Part shown: piece after piece, positions 43,075-55,000 of the stretch
How the letters are laid out: every line of letters begins with the position of its first letter
Numbering within the stretch: the stretch's first letter is position 1
The notes under the pieces: generated by a model
The model's database searches: none
Told to the model about the DNA's origin: nothing
Seen by the model: only the letters and a program-made list of their open reading frames with translations
Translations under genes and position numbers: made by a program
Origin: Dreissena polymorpha
Taxonomy: Eukaryota; Mollusca; Bivalvia; Myida; Dreissenidae
NCBI RefSeq assembly: GCF_020536995.1
Contig: NC_068357.1
Span: 67,817,730-67,881,729, forward strand
Direction of reading: 5' to 3'
DNA: 64,000 nucleotides

Positions 43075-44075
43075 TAAGTGTTGTCTATGATTAGCCTGTA
43101 CCTAGATTTTTGTTTCCATCAGACCTCTTCTAAACCAAACATTGCATAAGAGCAGAAAGTGTTGTTCCTGATAAGCCTGCGTGGGCTACCTTAGCACAGG
43201 CTTCTGCGTGGGCTACTTTAGCACAGGCTTCTGCATGGGCTACCTTAGCACAGGCTTCTGCATGGGGTACCTTAGCACAGGCTTCTGCGTGGGCTACCTT
43301 AGCACAGGCTTCTGCATGGGCTACCTTAGCACAGGCTTCTGCGTGGGCTACCTTAGCACAGGCTTCTGCGTGGGCTACCTTAGCACAGGCTTCTGCGTGG
43401 GCTACCTTAGCACAGGCTTCTGCGTGGGCTACCTTAGCACAGGCTTCTGCGTGGGCTACCTTAGCACAGGCTTCTGCGTGGGCTACCTTAGCACAGGCTT
43501 CTGCATGGGCTACCTTAGCACAGGCTTCTGCGTGGGCTACCTTAGCACAGGCTTCTGCATGGGCTACCTTAGCACAGGCTTCTGCGTGGGCTACCTTAGC
43601 ACAGGCTTCTGCGTGGGCTACCTTAGCACAGGCTTCTGCGTGAGCTACCTTAGCACAGGCTTCTGCGTGGGCTACCTTAGCACAGGCTTCTGCGTGGGCT
43701 ACCTTAGCACAGGCTTCTGCGTGGGCTACCTTAGCACAGGCTTCTGCATGGGCTACCTTAGCACAGGCTTCTGCGTGGGCTACCTTAGCACAGGCTTCTG
43801 CGTGGGCTACCTTAGCACAGGCTTCTGCGTGGGCTACCTTAGCACAGGCTTCTGCATGGGCTACCTTAGCACAGGCTTCTGCGTGGGCTACCTTAGCACA
43901 GGCTTCTGCGTGGGCTACCTTAGCACAGGCTTCTGCGTGGGCTACCTTAGCACAGGCTTCTGCGTGGGCTACCTTAGCACAGGCTTCTGCATGGGCTACC
44001 TTAGCACAGGCTTACCTGAGACAATGCTTTACTCACATGCATACAACCCAGTTTTTCCCAGAGCTCAATTGTTTA
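43075..44075. mobile_element. GAGC...GCTC family MITE interrupted by its own minisatellite
   Basis: Left part with GCAGAAAGTGTTGTTCCTGA and TAAGCCTGCGTGGGCTACCT; right part CACAGGCTTACCTGAGACAA with CAGTTTTTCCCAGAGCTC. Between them one 27-bp stretch has been amplified (43186-44012). Confidence 0.75.
43186..44012 (+). repeat. 27-bp minisatellite, about 30 units
   Basis: Unit CACAGGCTTCTGCGTGGGCT followed by ACCTTAG, nearly uniform, with a G/A variant (GCGTGG or GCATGG) scattered along the array. Because 27 is a multiple of three and no stop occurs, one frame stays open for over 270 codons as GYLSTGFCV repeats. There is no codon-level sign of selection or upstream gene structure, so I treat it as non-coding. 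Confidence 0.95.
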
Positions 44076-45135
44076 TGGCACTTGTCTACCAGCATCGTTC
44101 ATTAGGGGAAGTTTCGGGAAAACAAATTTTGCTTTTGAAAACCAAATAAGTTTACACGATGCATTCTGCATAATTAAGCATTTAAAGGAGATTATTAAAA
44201 AGTTCACATAGTTCAAAACACATTACATTAATACATTTAAATATACATAACTGCATGCATCTACCATGGCCTTGTTAAATGCCAACATTTCAGTACAAAA
44301 CAAATATAACTGTACACAATTTATTTAACAAAATCACACTCTGAAAACGTATTTTCCCCACTGGCCTTGCTTCATACCATTACAATTTTTGTTTATTTTC
44401 GTAATGCCTCCATTCCATCAAAACTACTACCATTGTAGCAAAGTTAATAATTTGCAGTACAAACAAGATTGAGCAAATACATGTATCAAGAAATTTCAAA
44501 CTGCTTATTGGGTTGTTTATTTGATTCTAAAATTCCGCTTATAACAGTATATCACAAACTTATCAGATTAAAAATTGTTCAACTAAAATCTTATCGTAAG
44601 TATATGAAGTAACTTAGAATCAAGTTTTTATGCCATGTTTGACATTTTATAAAGAATTGCAGAATTAAGCACTGTTGAGGCCCTTAAAAAGCGAAACTTT
44701 TAGGACCCAGGCCCCTCATAGGCCTAGTGCCTACTTTAACGCCAGTGCCAAGTCGATTCGCCTCGTTTAAATAAGCATTCCAGTGCCTAGGCTGGCAAGA
44801 CATAAAATGTGAAAATGTCCTTTTATGGATATAAAATGTCATTATAATACCGCATTCATCAGGGACATGACCCAGAATGAAAGAGCACTGTGTGGAATTC
44901 TACTACAGTTTGAGCCCTCTAATGAACATCTCGAAAACCAAAACTAGCACACAAAAAACAATGCCATTGTGGAAATGATAAATTATTGTCTCTTGGTAAG
45001 ACATGTCAAGCCTTTAGTCAGAACATAAAATTAATATAAAATAATTGGCTTTGTCAAGTCATTAGGTAAGGCTTAGTAAGAAAACAAAATATTTTGTCAC
45101 TGTCTCATGGGGCCCCTAAAAAGTCGCGGGGCCCA
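44076..45135. other. Intergenic DNA
   Basis: No gene seen. A stretch near 44680-44790 (GGCCCTTAAAAAGCGAAACT, GCCTAGTGCCTACT) resembles the sequence around 45108-45130 and 45957-45990, suggesting two remnants of one repeat. Confidence 0.4.
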
Positions 45136-45956
45136 CAGGGTTCGACATTTTTTTTTACAGCAAAACCGTCGGACTAGCTCCTCTTAAAATGTACTAGCCC
45201 GAACCTGATGTCTAGTAGACCATAAATAACATAGCAAATGAACACAATTGTGTCATGTAACTGTTTAATCAGGATTTATCAGTAAATAATCAGTGAACAC
45301 CAGATTTTTTTATGCATAGAGTAAAACAATAAAATAACCCTTTTTTTTGCTTTTCTTCGTCAAATTCAAGCCATGGGAACTGACTCGATTTTCCATCTAG
45401 GATAAAATTGACGTTTTCGTGTTTCTTCATATTTACGTTTCGTGTCAGTTAAGCGTCGGATTCTTTTTTATTAACTGATTTGTTGGACAAAAATACGAAC
45501 TTGAACAAAGCCATTCTTTAAATTACATTATCTTGTCTGCTACGCAAAAATGTTTACATTGACGATACCGATTTTCGATAGAAGTCGTAAAATCATGCTC
45601 TTCAGTTTTACGACACTGCAGAAAATCATTAATATTCAGGACATCTTGACCAATTGAAACAAGCAATTTCTGCAGGAAGCTCTCCTTTGCGTCTAAAAAT
45701 AGCGATGAATCATGTGAATGCTCCGCGTTTATTTAAATATACTAGTTTTGTTTTAATGTAAATAACGGATACTAGAGTAATTTTACACATTAAAAGTAAA
45801 GGTTTTCACAGCAGTTATTTATAGTTATATGAATCAGTATAGATTTTTTTTTAATTTATGTATGACCAGTCGGACAAGCTAGCCCGCAGTTTTACTAGCC
45901 CGACCACCGATATTACTAGACAATGTCTGTCGGACGTGCCTTAGTGTCGAACCCTG
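45136..45956. mobile_element. 821-bp TIR element flanked by GGCCCA duplication
   Basis: Ends CAGGGTTCGACA and TGTCGAACCCTG are inverted. Subterminal copies of CTAGCCCG and GTCGGACW recur at both sides. Flanked by GGCCCA at 45130-45135 and 45957-45962. No transposase frame. A 6-bp duplication is shorter than the 8 bp of hAT elements, so the superfamily is open. Confidence 0.72.
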
Positions 45957-46724
45957 GGCCCATAGGCAGTTGCCTACTCTGCCTAATGGGTAATCAGGGG
46001 GAACTGCTATAAAGCAGAGAAAGTTTTATCAAAATAATGTCTTCATTACCAAATTGCAAAAGAAATAACAAGCTTTAAAAAGGCTTCAATAAAAAGGACT
46101 TTCAAATACAAACTAGTGTGTCACTAAAAAAGCAACTAACTCTGTAGGAGATAGTAACACACTAACAAGATTTCAAAGCATTAAACAAGTCTCCTAACAC
46201 TCTTTTAACAATGGGTTTGGCAACTTTCATTTACATTGCAGCATAAAGACTCATTGTTAAACAATCAAATAACAATAGCAATACCACCTTTTAAAACTAA
46301 AACAATAGGTATGTTTTAAAATTCTTCATTTTGTCTACAATTTCATTTAAAAATCAGAGCTCCAGATAAGGGTCGTATTTTTGTAATTACGAATTATTTT
46401 CAAGTCCGTTACGTTTTTATTTTAAAATCTTGTCGTACCATTAAGAATTACAAAATCAAGTTACGAATATTATTTTTACATCGGTTCGTATCGATTTTTA
46501 TTGAGTTCTTATATAGAATGGTTAACGGGTTTGTTTAACAAAGCGCATTTTTTCAAATAAAAGCGGCGTATACAGTCTATCTGTTAAACAAGGGACAAAA
46601 TTGTCACAAAACCAGGTTTTCATTGTGAAAAAAAATCTGATAAAGGGAGACAACTCAAACTGAACTTTTGAAATGAACAAAGAAAATTAACCCCCTTTGT
46701 AAGTTTGTTTTAAAATAAATCTAT

Positions 46725-47610
46725 TTTTAGTCGTGGCGACCTTGACATTGGAGATATGCACATGAATTATTTTTTTTTGACCTTTGACCATGAAGGATGA
46801 CCTTGACCTTTCACCACTAAAAATGTGCAGCTTCATAAGATACACATGCATGGCAAATATCAAGTTGCTATCTTCAATATTGCAAAAGTTATGAGCAACG
46901 TTAAAGTTTTCGGACGGACACACGGACGGACGGACGGACGGTCAAAATTTGTGTGCGTATGGAAAGGCGTTGTCCATATACACATGCATACCAAATATGA
47001 AGGTTATATCTCAAGGGACATAGAAGTTAAGAGCATTTTTCAAAACCTAAACGCAGATTTTGAAACCTAAACGCAGACCCCTACTTCAAGGTCAAGGTCA
47101 CAGGGGTCAAAATTGTTGTGCGTATGGAAAGGCCTTGTCCATATACACATGCATACCAAATATGAAGGTTATATCTCAAGGGACATTTATGGCCATTTTT
47201 GACCTTTGAACTCAAAGTGTGACCTTGACCTTGGAGATATCGACGTAATTATTTCGCGCGACACACCGTCCAATGATGGTGAACAAATGTGCCAAATGAT
47301 TTTTAAATCTGACAATGAACGACATAGTTATGGCTCGGACAAGCTCATTTATGGCCATTTTTGACCTTTGAACTCAAAGTGTGACCTTGACCTTGGAGAT
47401 ATCGACGTAATTATTTCGCGCGACACACCGTCCAATGATGGTGAACAAATCTGCCAAATGATTTTAAAATCTGACAATGAACGACATAGTTATGGCCCGG
47501 ACAAGCTTGTTCCGCCCGCCCGCCAGCCCGCCAGCCAGCCAGCCAGCCTGCCCGCATTCGCCAATCTAATAACCAGTTTTTTCCTTCGGAAAACCTGGTT
47601 AAAAACATTG
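46725..47610. repeat. Compound tandem repeats with GGAC and CCAGC tracts
   Basis: First an inverted copy of the AGGTCA module (46740-46910), then a GGAC tract (46915-46941), then two units around GTGTGCGTATGGAAAGGCST and ATACCAAATATGAAGGTTAT, then two units around GTGACCTTGACCTTGGAGAT and CGCGCGACACACCGTCCAAT. It closes with GCCCGCCAGCCAGCC and a snap-back TTTTTTCCTTCGGAAAACC. Non-coding. Confidence 0.75.
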
Positions 47611-48763
47611 GCGGCGCACAGAGAGCGTCCTAAAAAACTGCAAAGCGTCCAAAAACACGCTTTCAACATAGAGTTCGCAAAGTGAGCCGAAGTTAAATGT
47701 TTAGAAAGACATTATAGAAAAGATCTTATACGATGTTGTATGTTCAGTTGCCGACACAGTCGGAAAAGCTAAACAAAAACGCGACACAACGGGTCCAAAC
47801 TTAAACACAAAAAAACAACAATGAACGAGTAGAAGGGACAAGTCCCGTGGCTAATCGGTGAAAAGATTGAAGGGGAGACCCGTTTTAAATGTGAAATATT
47901 TAAAAATTCATCTAAAGCATGCTTAGCACAGTTTGGGCATATGAAGGTATTGGAAAAATAAAATTGTATAATACTGAAAAAGGTCTGTTGAACTCGTATA
48001 AATAAAGTTGCTAGTATGTTTATTTTGATTTTTGTTGCATGAAAAAAAACATCTTTATTTATTATTAGGTCATTTAGAAAATAATAATTATTTTCCAAAA
48101 CTTAGGAGTAACGTTAAGAATAAAATTTCAGAGTTAAGAATTCTTTTTGAAAATCTGGTAGTAATTTAAGAATTTCACAAAACCTTATCTGGAGTTCTGA
48201 AAATGCATACTTTTTATTTAAAAAAAAGCTAAATTACTATTACACAAAGTAATATTATTAAAATTGAAAGAATCGACTTGTTGAGAAAGTCATATTTTTA
48301 AATTGTAGGCACCTAAAGTTTGTGACATGTCAATTTTAATACATAAAAACAAAAATTGTTAAACTAACAATACATCTTTAACTATCTTCTTTCTTAGTAA
48401 TGTCATTCTTTATTTTCTTTTTATCATTATAAAAACAGTATGTTGAAAAATAAAATGTAAAAGATCAATATTCAGACTTTTTCTCTTCATGAGTGTAATT
48501 TAACAATATATGTGCACTTTAAATAACTGTGCTAACAAGGTTCATATCACATTATTGTAACAAGTAAACAATTAACATTCACAGCTTTCATTGTCTATTT
48601 AGACTGTGCACTTTCACAATAAGAAACGAAACTTTATTAACAAATACTTCGTACAAACTAAAAAGATCCCATCCCAGTGCTGATCTTTTCTCATGCATTG
48701 CAATTTTTTTTGGGAAACCAATAAATAAATGCAAACTGCAAGACAAAAACAAACATCCATTTA
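47611..48763. other. Intergenic DNA and probable ZFYVE1 3' UTR
   Basis: AT-rich. On the - strand AATAAA occurs at 48765-48760, about 60 bases after the ZFYVE1 stop, and again near 48632-48627. Nothing else is recognised. Confidence 0.45.
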
Positions 48764-48831
48764 TTAATCTTAAACTATAAAAACCATATTTCATATCTTA
48801 ATCTTAAACTATAAAAACCATATTTCATATC
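48764..48831. repeat. 34-bp tandem duplication across the ZFYVE1 stop codon
   Basis: Two exact head-to-tail copies (48764-48797 and 48798-48831). The ZFYVE1 stop (48825-48827) lies in the copy nearer the coding region, so its last codon and stop are repeated in the 3' UTR. Confidence 0.95.
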
Positions 48832-49057
48832 TTATCCTTTTTCTTCTCACAGTTCTTACAGACCCGCACTGGATAGTCCCAGCCCCGGAGTGGTACGGGT
48901 CGCTGACTCGGAGAGCACCCGGAGCACACTCCCTGCCCACACGCCCGACAGTGGTGGATGGGCAGCTTCAGTGAGAACGTCTCGGCACACACACAGCATT
49001 TCGTTATCTGGTCATCTGGCACCCAATATGCAGGCCGGGCAGAATCTTTCAACATAC
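48825..49057 (-). CDS. ZFYVE1: ZFYVE1 terminal exon, FYVE domain 2
   Basis: Completes Gly, then MLKDSARPAYWVPDDQITKC, the second set of zinc pairs (CCVC, CRAC, CSGC, CKNC), VRVCKNCEKKKDKI and TGA. Acceptor TTATTTAAG. Confidence 0.95.
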
Positions 49058-52000
49058 CTTAAATAAGAACGAAATTTCCTATTATTTCTACAATTAAACA
49101 GGTTATTAATTTGTTTCTAGCGTCATTGCTTGGCCCAGTATTAGAGGACAGCAGAATCTTTTTACATACCTGAATCTTATGAAACTTACTTAAAGTATGT
49201 CTATTACGTAAGTTTTATTAAATTCTTAACATAATTGCTGGGCCCAATAGTCAAGCAGGACAGAATTGTTCAACATACCGTAAATAAACGCCTAATGAGT
49301 ATACAGGAACTAAATCCATAATATAGTTTTTCACAGTTTTTATTCTGATGACAGTCTAAAATATATATATATATTTAGTGCTTTCTATACCAATAACTGT
49401 ATATGGCACAAAAATGTTTGTCCAAAAATGAATACATATAACATGAACCTACCAGCTCCTAAAAAAACGTATAACATGCACATAAAACAAACTGACAAAT
49501 GTAACTACATGAGCACCGTCGTCTCTCATCACTTTAAAAAATGTATCTACTGGGTTATGCTAAGCTTTACTCAAGACCACTTACCTAAGGGGTAGCTGAT
49601 AGCTGTAGAGACAATGTCGATAGCAGAGGTCAGTGATTCCCCCACCTTCCTTGCTGTAACCTGAGTATCACTGCCAGTGCTCGAGTTGGAATCTAAATTG
49701 GTAATAAAGAAAACTGTATAAGTATGCTGTAACTACAGTTCTCTGTTTGTACCAGGTCAAGAAACAGATGTATTCACCTGTGGACATTTGTCGTCACTAG
49801 TCTGAAAATCTCAAAAAAAATTGGCTCATTTTTCCTCAAATATTTCATGGCTAATGAAGACTATGCTTAAAAGACTTAATCACAAGTGTTTGGCTGATAA
49901 ATTGCATGACTTAAACCTGTTATAACAAAATGTCAACACACTGGTATGACTTTTAACCCTACACCATTTTTGCATCACCCTGTACCTTTTGTTATCCTTG
50001 ATCTTTCCTAGGTGTGTCCAAACATTCAGTAGTATCAAACTTATAAAATGTAAGCGGTTCGGTGATAGCATATGAATTCTTATAAATTCTTTCCATTTTT
50101 TGCAAACCATCTCCCTATTTTAAAACATTAATGAAACCCTCAACACATTAGATCAAGCCTACCCGTCATGTTGACATGGAAGCAGCTGTCACACACGCGG
50201 ACTGGCATTGTCCAACCTCGATCTGGGACCGGCCTTTTCTTTGAGGAACACATGTCGCAAAATCCCTGGCCACAGGAACGACAGTGGTGCTTTTGCTCGT
50301 CCAACAGCCTTGCCTCACATTTGTAGCATTTCTGTCAAAGTTTTTTAAATGTAATGTTGTATGTGTTGTCCTGTATTTTATAGGCTATTGTTTGTTTGCC
50401 TTTTGAAACAGACTAGCAGGTGTCAACGAATATTTTTCTCCTTATCGTGCTTCTGTAATTTCATTAATCCTGTATATTTAAAATGTAATATTAGAACTTA
50501 ATTATTTGGGGGGGGGGGGGGTGGGAAAGATTCTGAAAGCACAAACCATGTTTCATACTGGTCCTAGTTTTGTAAGTAAAGCTTCCATGAGAAAAATGTA
50601 GATTGGAACAGTTTGAATTATAAACAAAAAAAGCTTGGATTATTAACACATTCCTACCATTCAATAAAAGACAGATGATCTGAACAGAATTTCGTAACAT
50701 AAATAGTCTTAGGAGTTATGGACCTTGTCATTATATAACATGAATAACCTTCAATCTGGAGTTTAAAATTCTATTGTTGCCATCAGAGCTATAGATAAAA
50801 GGGTCCATGTATACATTGCCTTTATTATACTGCTAATACCCTGGATGGCATAAGTGTGGTAAAACCAATATCATTTTTATCATTTAATCAATGCAAGCTT
50901 TACAACCATTGTATAAGGTTGCAGTGGCATAGTAGATATCATATGGTGTCCAGCTAACAATCAGAAGATCCCGGTCCCAGCCCCTCTCAGGGACAGTTCT
51001 TAGGGTCTACTCCTTAGACCTGATGTACTGCTTTTTCACAGCAATAGAAATTGAAAGTGTAATAAATCAAAGGCTTTAATACAATTGAGCTTAACTCTTT
51101 CAGTGCGGGAACCGAATTTTGAATGCCTGTGCAAACAGTTTGGATCCAGATGAGACGCCACAAAACGTGGCGTCTCATCAGGATCCAAACTGTTTGCTTT
51201 TCTGAAAGTATTCTTTGAAAAAATCGAAGAAAATGCTAATTTTAGAAATTAAGCAGACAACATTTTAGCAGACGACAAATTTTCCAGCATGCAAAGGGTT
51301 TAAAATAACAAGGTTTCACCTGAAGTAAAAAAAAAAGTCGCCATGGTGTAGTGGATATGGTGTCTGCCCTGCCTACAGATGGTCACAGGTTCGATCCATA
51401 CTGTGAAAGCACTATTCAGATCTTCACCAAAGACTCTGGTTCAACCAATGAAATCGACTAGAGAGGGTTTGAATAAGCCTAAGGCTTTGATGCAACTGAG
51501 CGCAAAAAATGTTTTCAACCAAACCAGTGTATACCTCACCTTTATTTTGGAGTTAGGGACCCAGTACGAGGGCGCGATCTGGTCAGCCACCCAGTCACTG
51601 ACAACCTTGGTGGGTACGGCGCTGACACTACCGATGCTACCAGCCACATAACTGAGCCCGTCTATCACCTTCCACGCTGCATTGTGTGTACCAATATGGA
51701 ACTTCTCTCCCTGGTCAGCACACAATACGGTGAATATACCAATGGAATGATATTTTTTCTTATTTATACCAAACAAGAGGGCCTGAAAGGCCCAAAGTCG
51801 CTCACCTGAGATAAAAAGAAATGACCTGTTCTTTGCAGCCCAAGATATCAATGGAACAAATGTTCTAACCAAGTATCATGAAGAATGAACAACAAATGGC
51901 CCCTTGGCGGCCATGTTTTTTTAACAGACCTGAACTTTTTTTTTTACTCTTTCAAGATATGTCCAAATTTCATGAAGATTGGGAAAAAATGTGTCTTCTA

Positions 52001-55000
52001 GACTGTTCACATGTTGTCATTATATACATATAAAGAAAACTGCCCCACTCCCTGGCGGCCATGTTTTTTCACTGATCAGGACCATTATCAAACTCGTTCG
52101 AGACATCCACATAACTAATGTTTTGACAAAATTTTATGATGATAAGGAAAAACATGTGACTTCTAGAGTGTTAACAAGCTTTTTTACTATATAAATATAA
52201 GGAAAAAGACCCCCCTGGCAGCCATTTTTTTTTACCGATCCAAACCATTATCGAACCCAACTGTCCTATCCAGGTATGGTAGTGCGGTCTACTTCGCTTA
52301 CGCAAATGAACCGGTCACAGGACGGTTACAGTTATGTAACTTTGTGAGCACTTATGTAATGCGGAAATATTTATTTGACAAACTCTTATTTGCGGTCAGG
52401 ATGACTATACTGACTGGTTGTAATTCAATTAACTAAAGGTGTTCAGTCAGGGACGCCTAAATACACTCAAAGAATTTATTTATAAGTGAAAACCAAGGCA
52501 GCTTTAACAAAAATAACTTATTTTTATTCCAAGAACTCGGAAAATGAAGAACAATGACAGAAAATTAAGAACAGGTACAAGCCAAGTCTACGGAATCTAA
52601 GTATCGTTACAAAAATGAACAACATACAGTAAATACCTTAATGAATGTAAAAAAAAGTTCAAAATCTGTCAAAAAAACTGATATAAATATAAGTTACTGT
52701 AAGTCTAGAAAGTGCTTCAAAAATCTAGTTTACAAAATAGGTCTAATTTAATCTAAAGAACAATATTTATGGAGATTAGGAAACTTCAGTGAATCAAATG
52801 TAAAAATAAGAAAAATTTACTAAAGTTATTGAAAAAGAATAGAGTCTTTCTAATTTAGAAAATGCTAAATAAAAATAATCTAAATAATAAGAATAATTTA
52901 GAAAATAATGCCAAAATGTCTTGATGCTGGTGTTAAAAATAATTTAGAGTTTAATTATTTCAAAATTCCAACCTTTTTCAAGAGCTGTTAACTTTTCAAG
53001 AAAGCATCAAGAGGTGTTTTAATCAGCCAAAACAGCTTATTTTATACAGTTCAGAAGAGATCAATGGCAGAGTAGTCAATTTTTCCTCAGAACAGTGCAT
53101 TTATCAATGATTAACATCTTCCCAAATTCCAGAGCAGAACTAAAAATAGATTACTGAACCAGGTTAAACAAGGGAGATAAATACTGCATAAATACTGCAA
53201 AATCATGTACATGTTGTCGTTCTTTCAGTTATCTATTAGTTGAAAGGCTTATCCAAAGACCTATAGATTACACAGATTGGAAACTTCGCGCCTTATCGGG
53301 CTATCTCGCGGCGGGGTCACGTGGTCGAGAAACTGATAAGAACACTTAGGATCAGCAGACGATTTATTCCATAAATCAGTCGGAGGGGTCCGGAGATTAC
53401 CGGTGTATCACGATTGCGATAAGATAGCGACTCGTAAGGAGCAACGGCTACGATAATCGAGCAAAGTTATGCGAAAATGTTACGGCGCTATAGAAAGGCG
53501 GCTGTAACTTGGTCAATATTGATCCGATTTTTAGAAAATATAGTTTCTTAGAAACATGAGTAATTATGCTTATATAAAATCTCGATTTTATTTACCTACA
53601 ATAAGAATTTATAATGCCGCGATTGTTGAAGGAATAGCGCTATAAGAATTTCCAAATCGCGGCGAGAATGCAGTTGAATATTTTATTTGAAAGGTTTTTT
53701 CTGATAAAATATTCTTGTAAACATTTTTTTTTTCAAACATTTGAAACCTTATTAATACTATTGTTTCAAAACGGATAGATAAATGTGAACGCATAGATCT
53801 AGTCCTCTGATAAAAACAACATTAAAGTATAATAAATGCTATGATCGTGCGATCCAAAAACGATTTCGGTTAGACTTATTTCAACATTGATTCTGTAGAT
53901 TTTTTTCATTTTTTTTAATTCTCTATTTTTTATTTAGATCTTATTCATGAGTTATAGGTTATTAAAGTTTTGTGTGTAATCCAGTTTTTTTCTATTGGTA
54001 ATTAATAAAAGCTTTAAGTGTCATGGACTAGATTTCACGAAAAGAAAAAAACAAACATTTCATGAGCGTGTTAATTGTCGGATCAATTAGCGAACTGAAG
54101 ATGTTTTGTTTGTTTTTTCTTTTAATCTTGAGAATTTTAAAAGAAGGGATCCTTACTCTAAATATCAGTTTGCGTTGTTGATTGATTTTAATTTTGTGAT
54201 CATCGGCTGCGGCCGGCGAATTCATTCTTTATATATCATTGTGATAACCAATTAAGATAAGTCTTTGTTGTGAATGTTTATGATTTTAATATACTTGTTT
54301 GTAATAGTTCGTTATAAACACGGCGAAACGCTGTATAAAACTGAACTGATTAAATAAAAGATTATTGTTTGTGCTTTTAATAGTTATCTCACAGCTATCT
54401 GTTATAATATGTTTGTATATTAACTTGCATGTGTAACATCGACAGGAAAACTGGTAATACTAAAAGAAGAAGATATGTAATGCGAATTAAAATCCATACT
54501 TTCATCTATTTTTTTTATTCATACCAAAATAAACATATTACCCAGAATAAAAATCTTATTTCTTCAATGTGAAGTGAAAAATGACAAAGTTTTTCACAAT
54601 GAGCCAAAGAACGTTTGACGACAGGTGTGTACAATAGGGTAAAATAGCTTAAAATTGTACCAACTTTGTACAAGGCCAAAATCCTTTAAAATGAACATTT
54701 TCCTCAAGTTTAGTTAATTCATACCTAGATTAACATATCACCAAGCATAAAAACCTGACTTAATCTATTTGGGATGACAAGAGTTCCGCGGTCGGAGATG
54801 ACCGCATTGAAGCCGGATTTTTTATTTAAATGACAGGAAAGTACCTTTCGTGTTTTTGTCAATGCAATACTTAAATTACTGAAATATTGTTCAAAGGTCA
54901 AAATGAAATGTAAGTACTTTTCAAGGCATGAGCAAACCTTGTGTTATGTTTTGAATGCATGCATATACATGAACAACAATAACATTTAAGGTCACAAATA

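Noticed and set aside
43186-44012. CRISPR-like array of 27-bp repeats
   Set aside because: Units are directly adjacent with no unique spacers, in a eukaryotic intergenic region.
43181-44149. A 322-codon open frame reading GYLSTGFC repeats as a secreted or structural protein
   Set aside because: It is a 27-bp minisatellite inside a non-coding MITE. The open frame follows from the period being a multiple of three, and it begins without an ATG in any gene context.
47368-47685. A 105-codon open frame with QPASQPAS
   Set aside because: It lies wholly within tandem repeats ending in a CCAGC tract. Duplicate units elsewhere in the block are not open.
50917-51502. Genuine tRNA genes
   Set aside because: Box A and box B are present, but no complete cloverleaf or acceptor stem can be drawn, and the downstream sequence is shared between three copies, as in a SINE.
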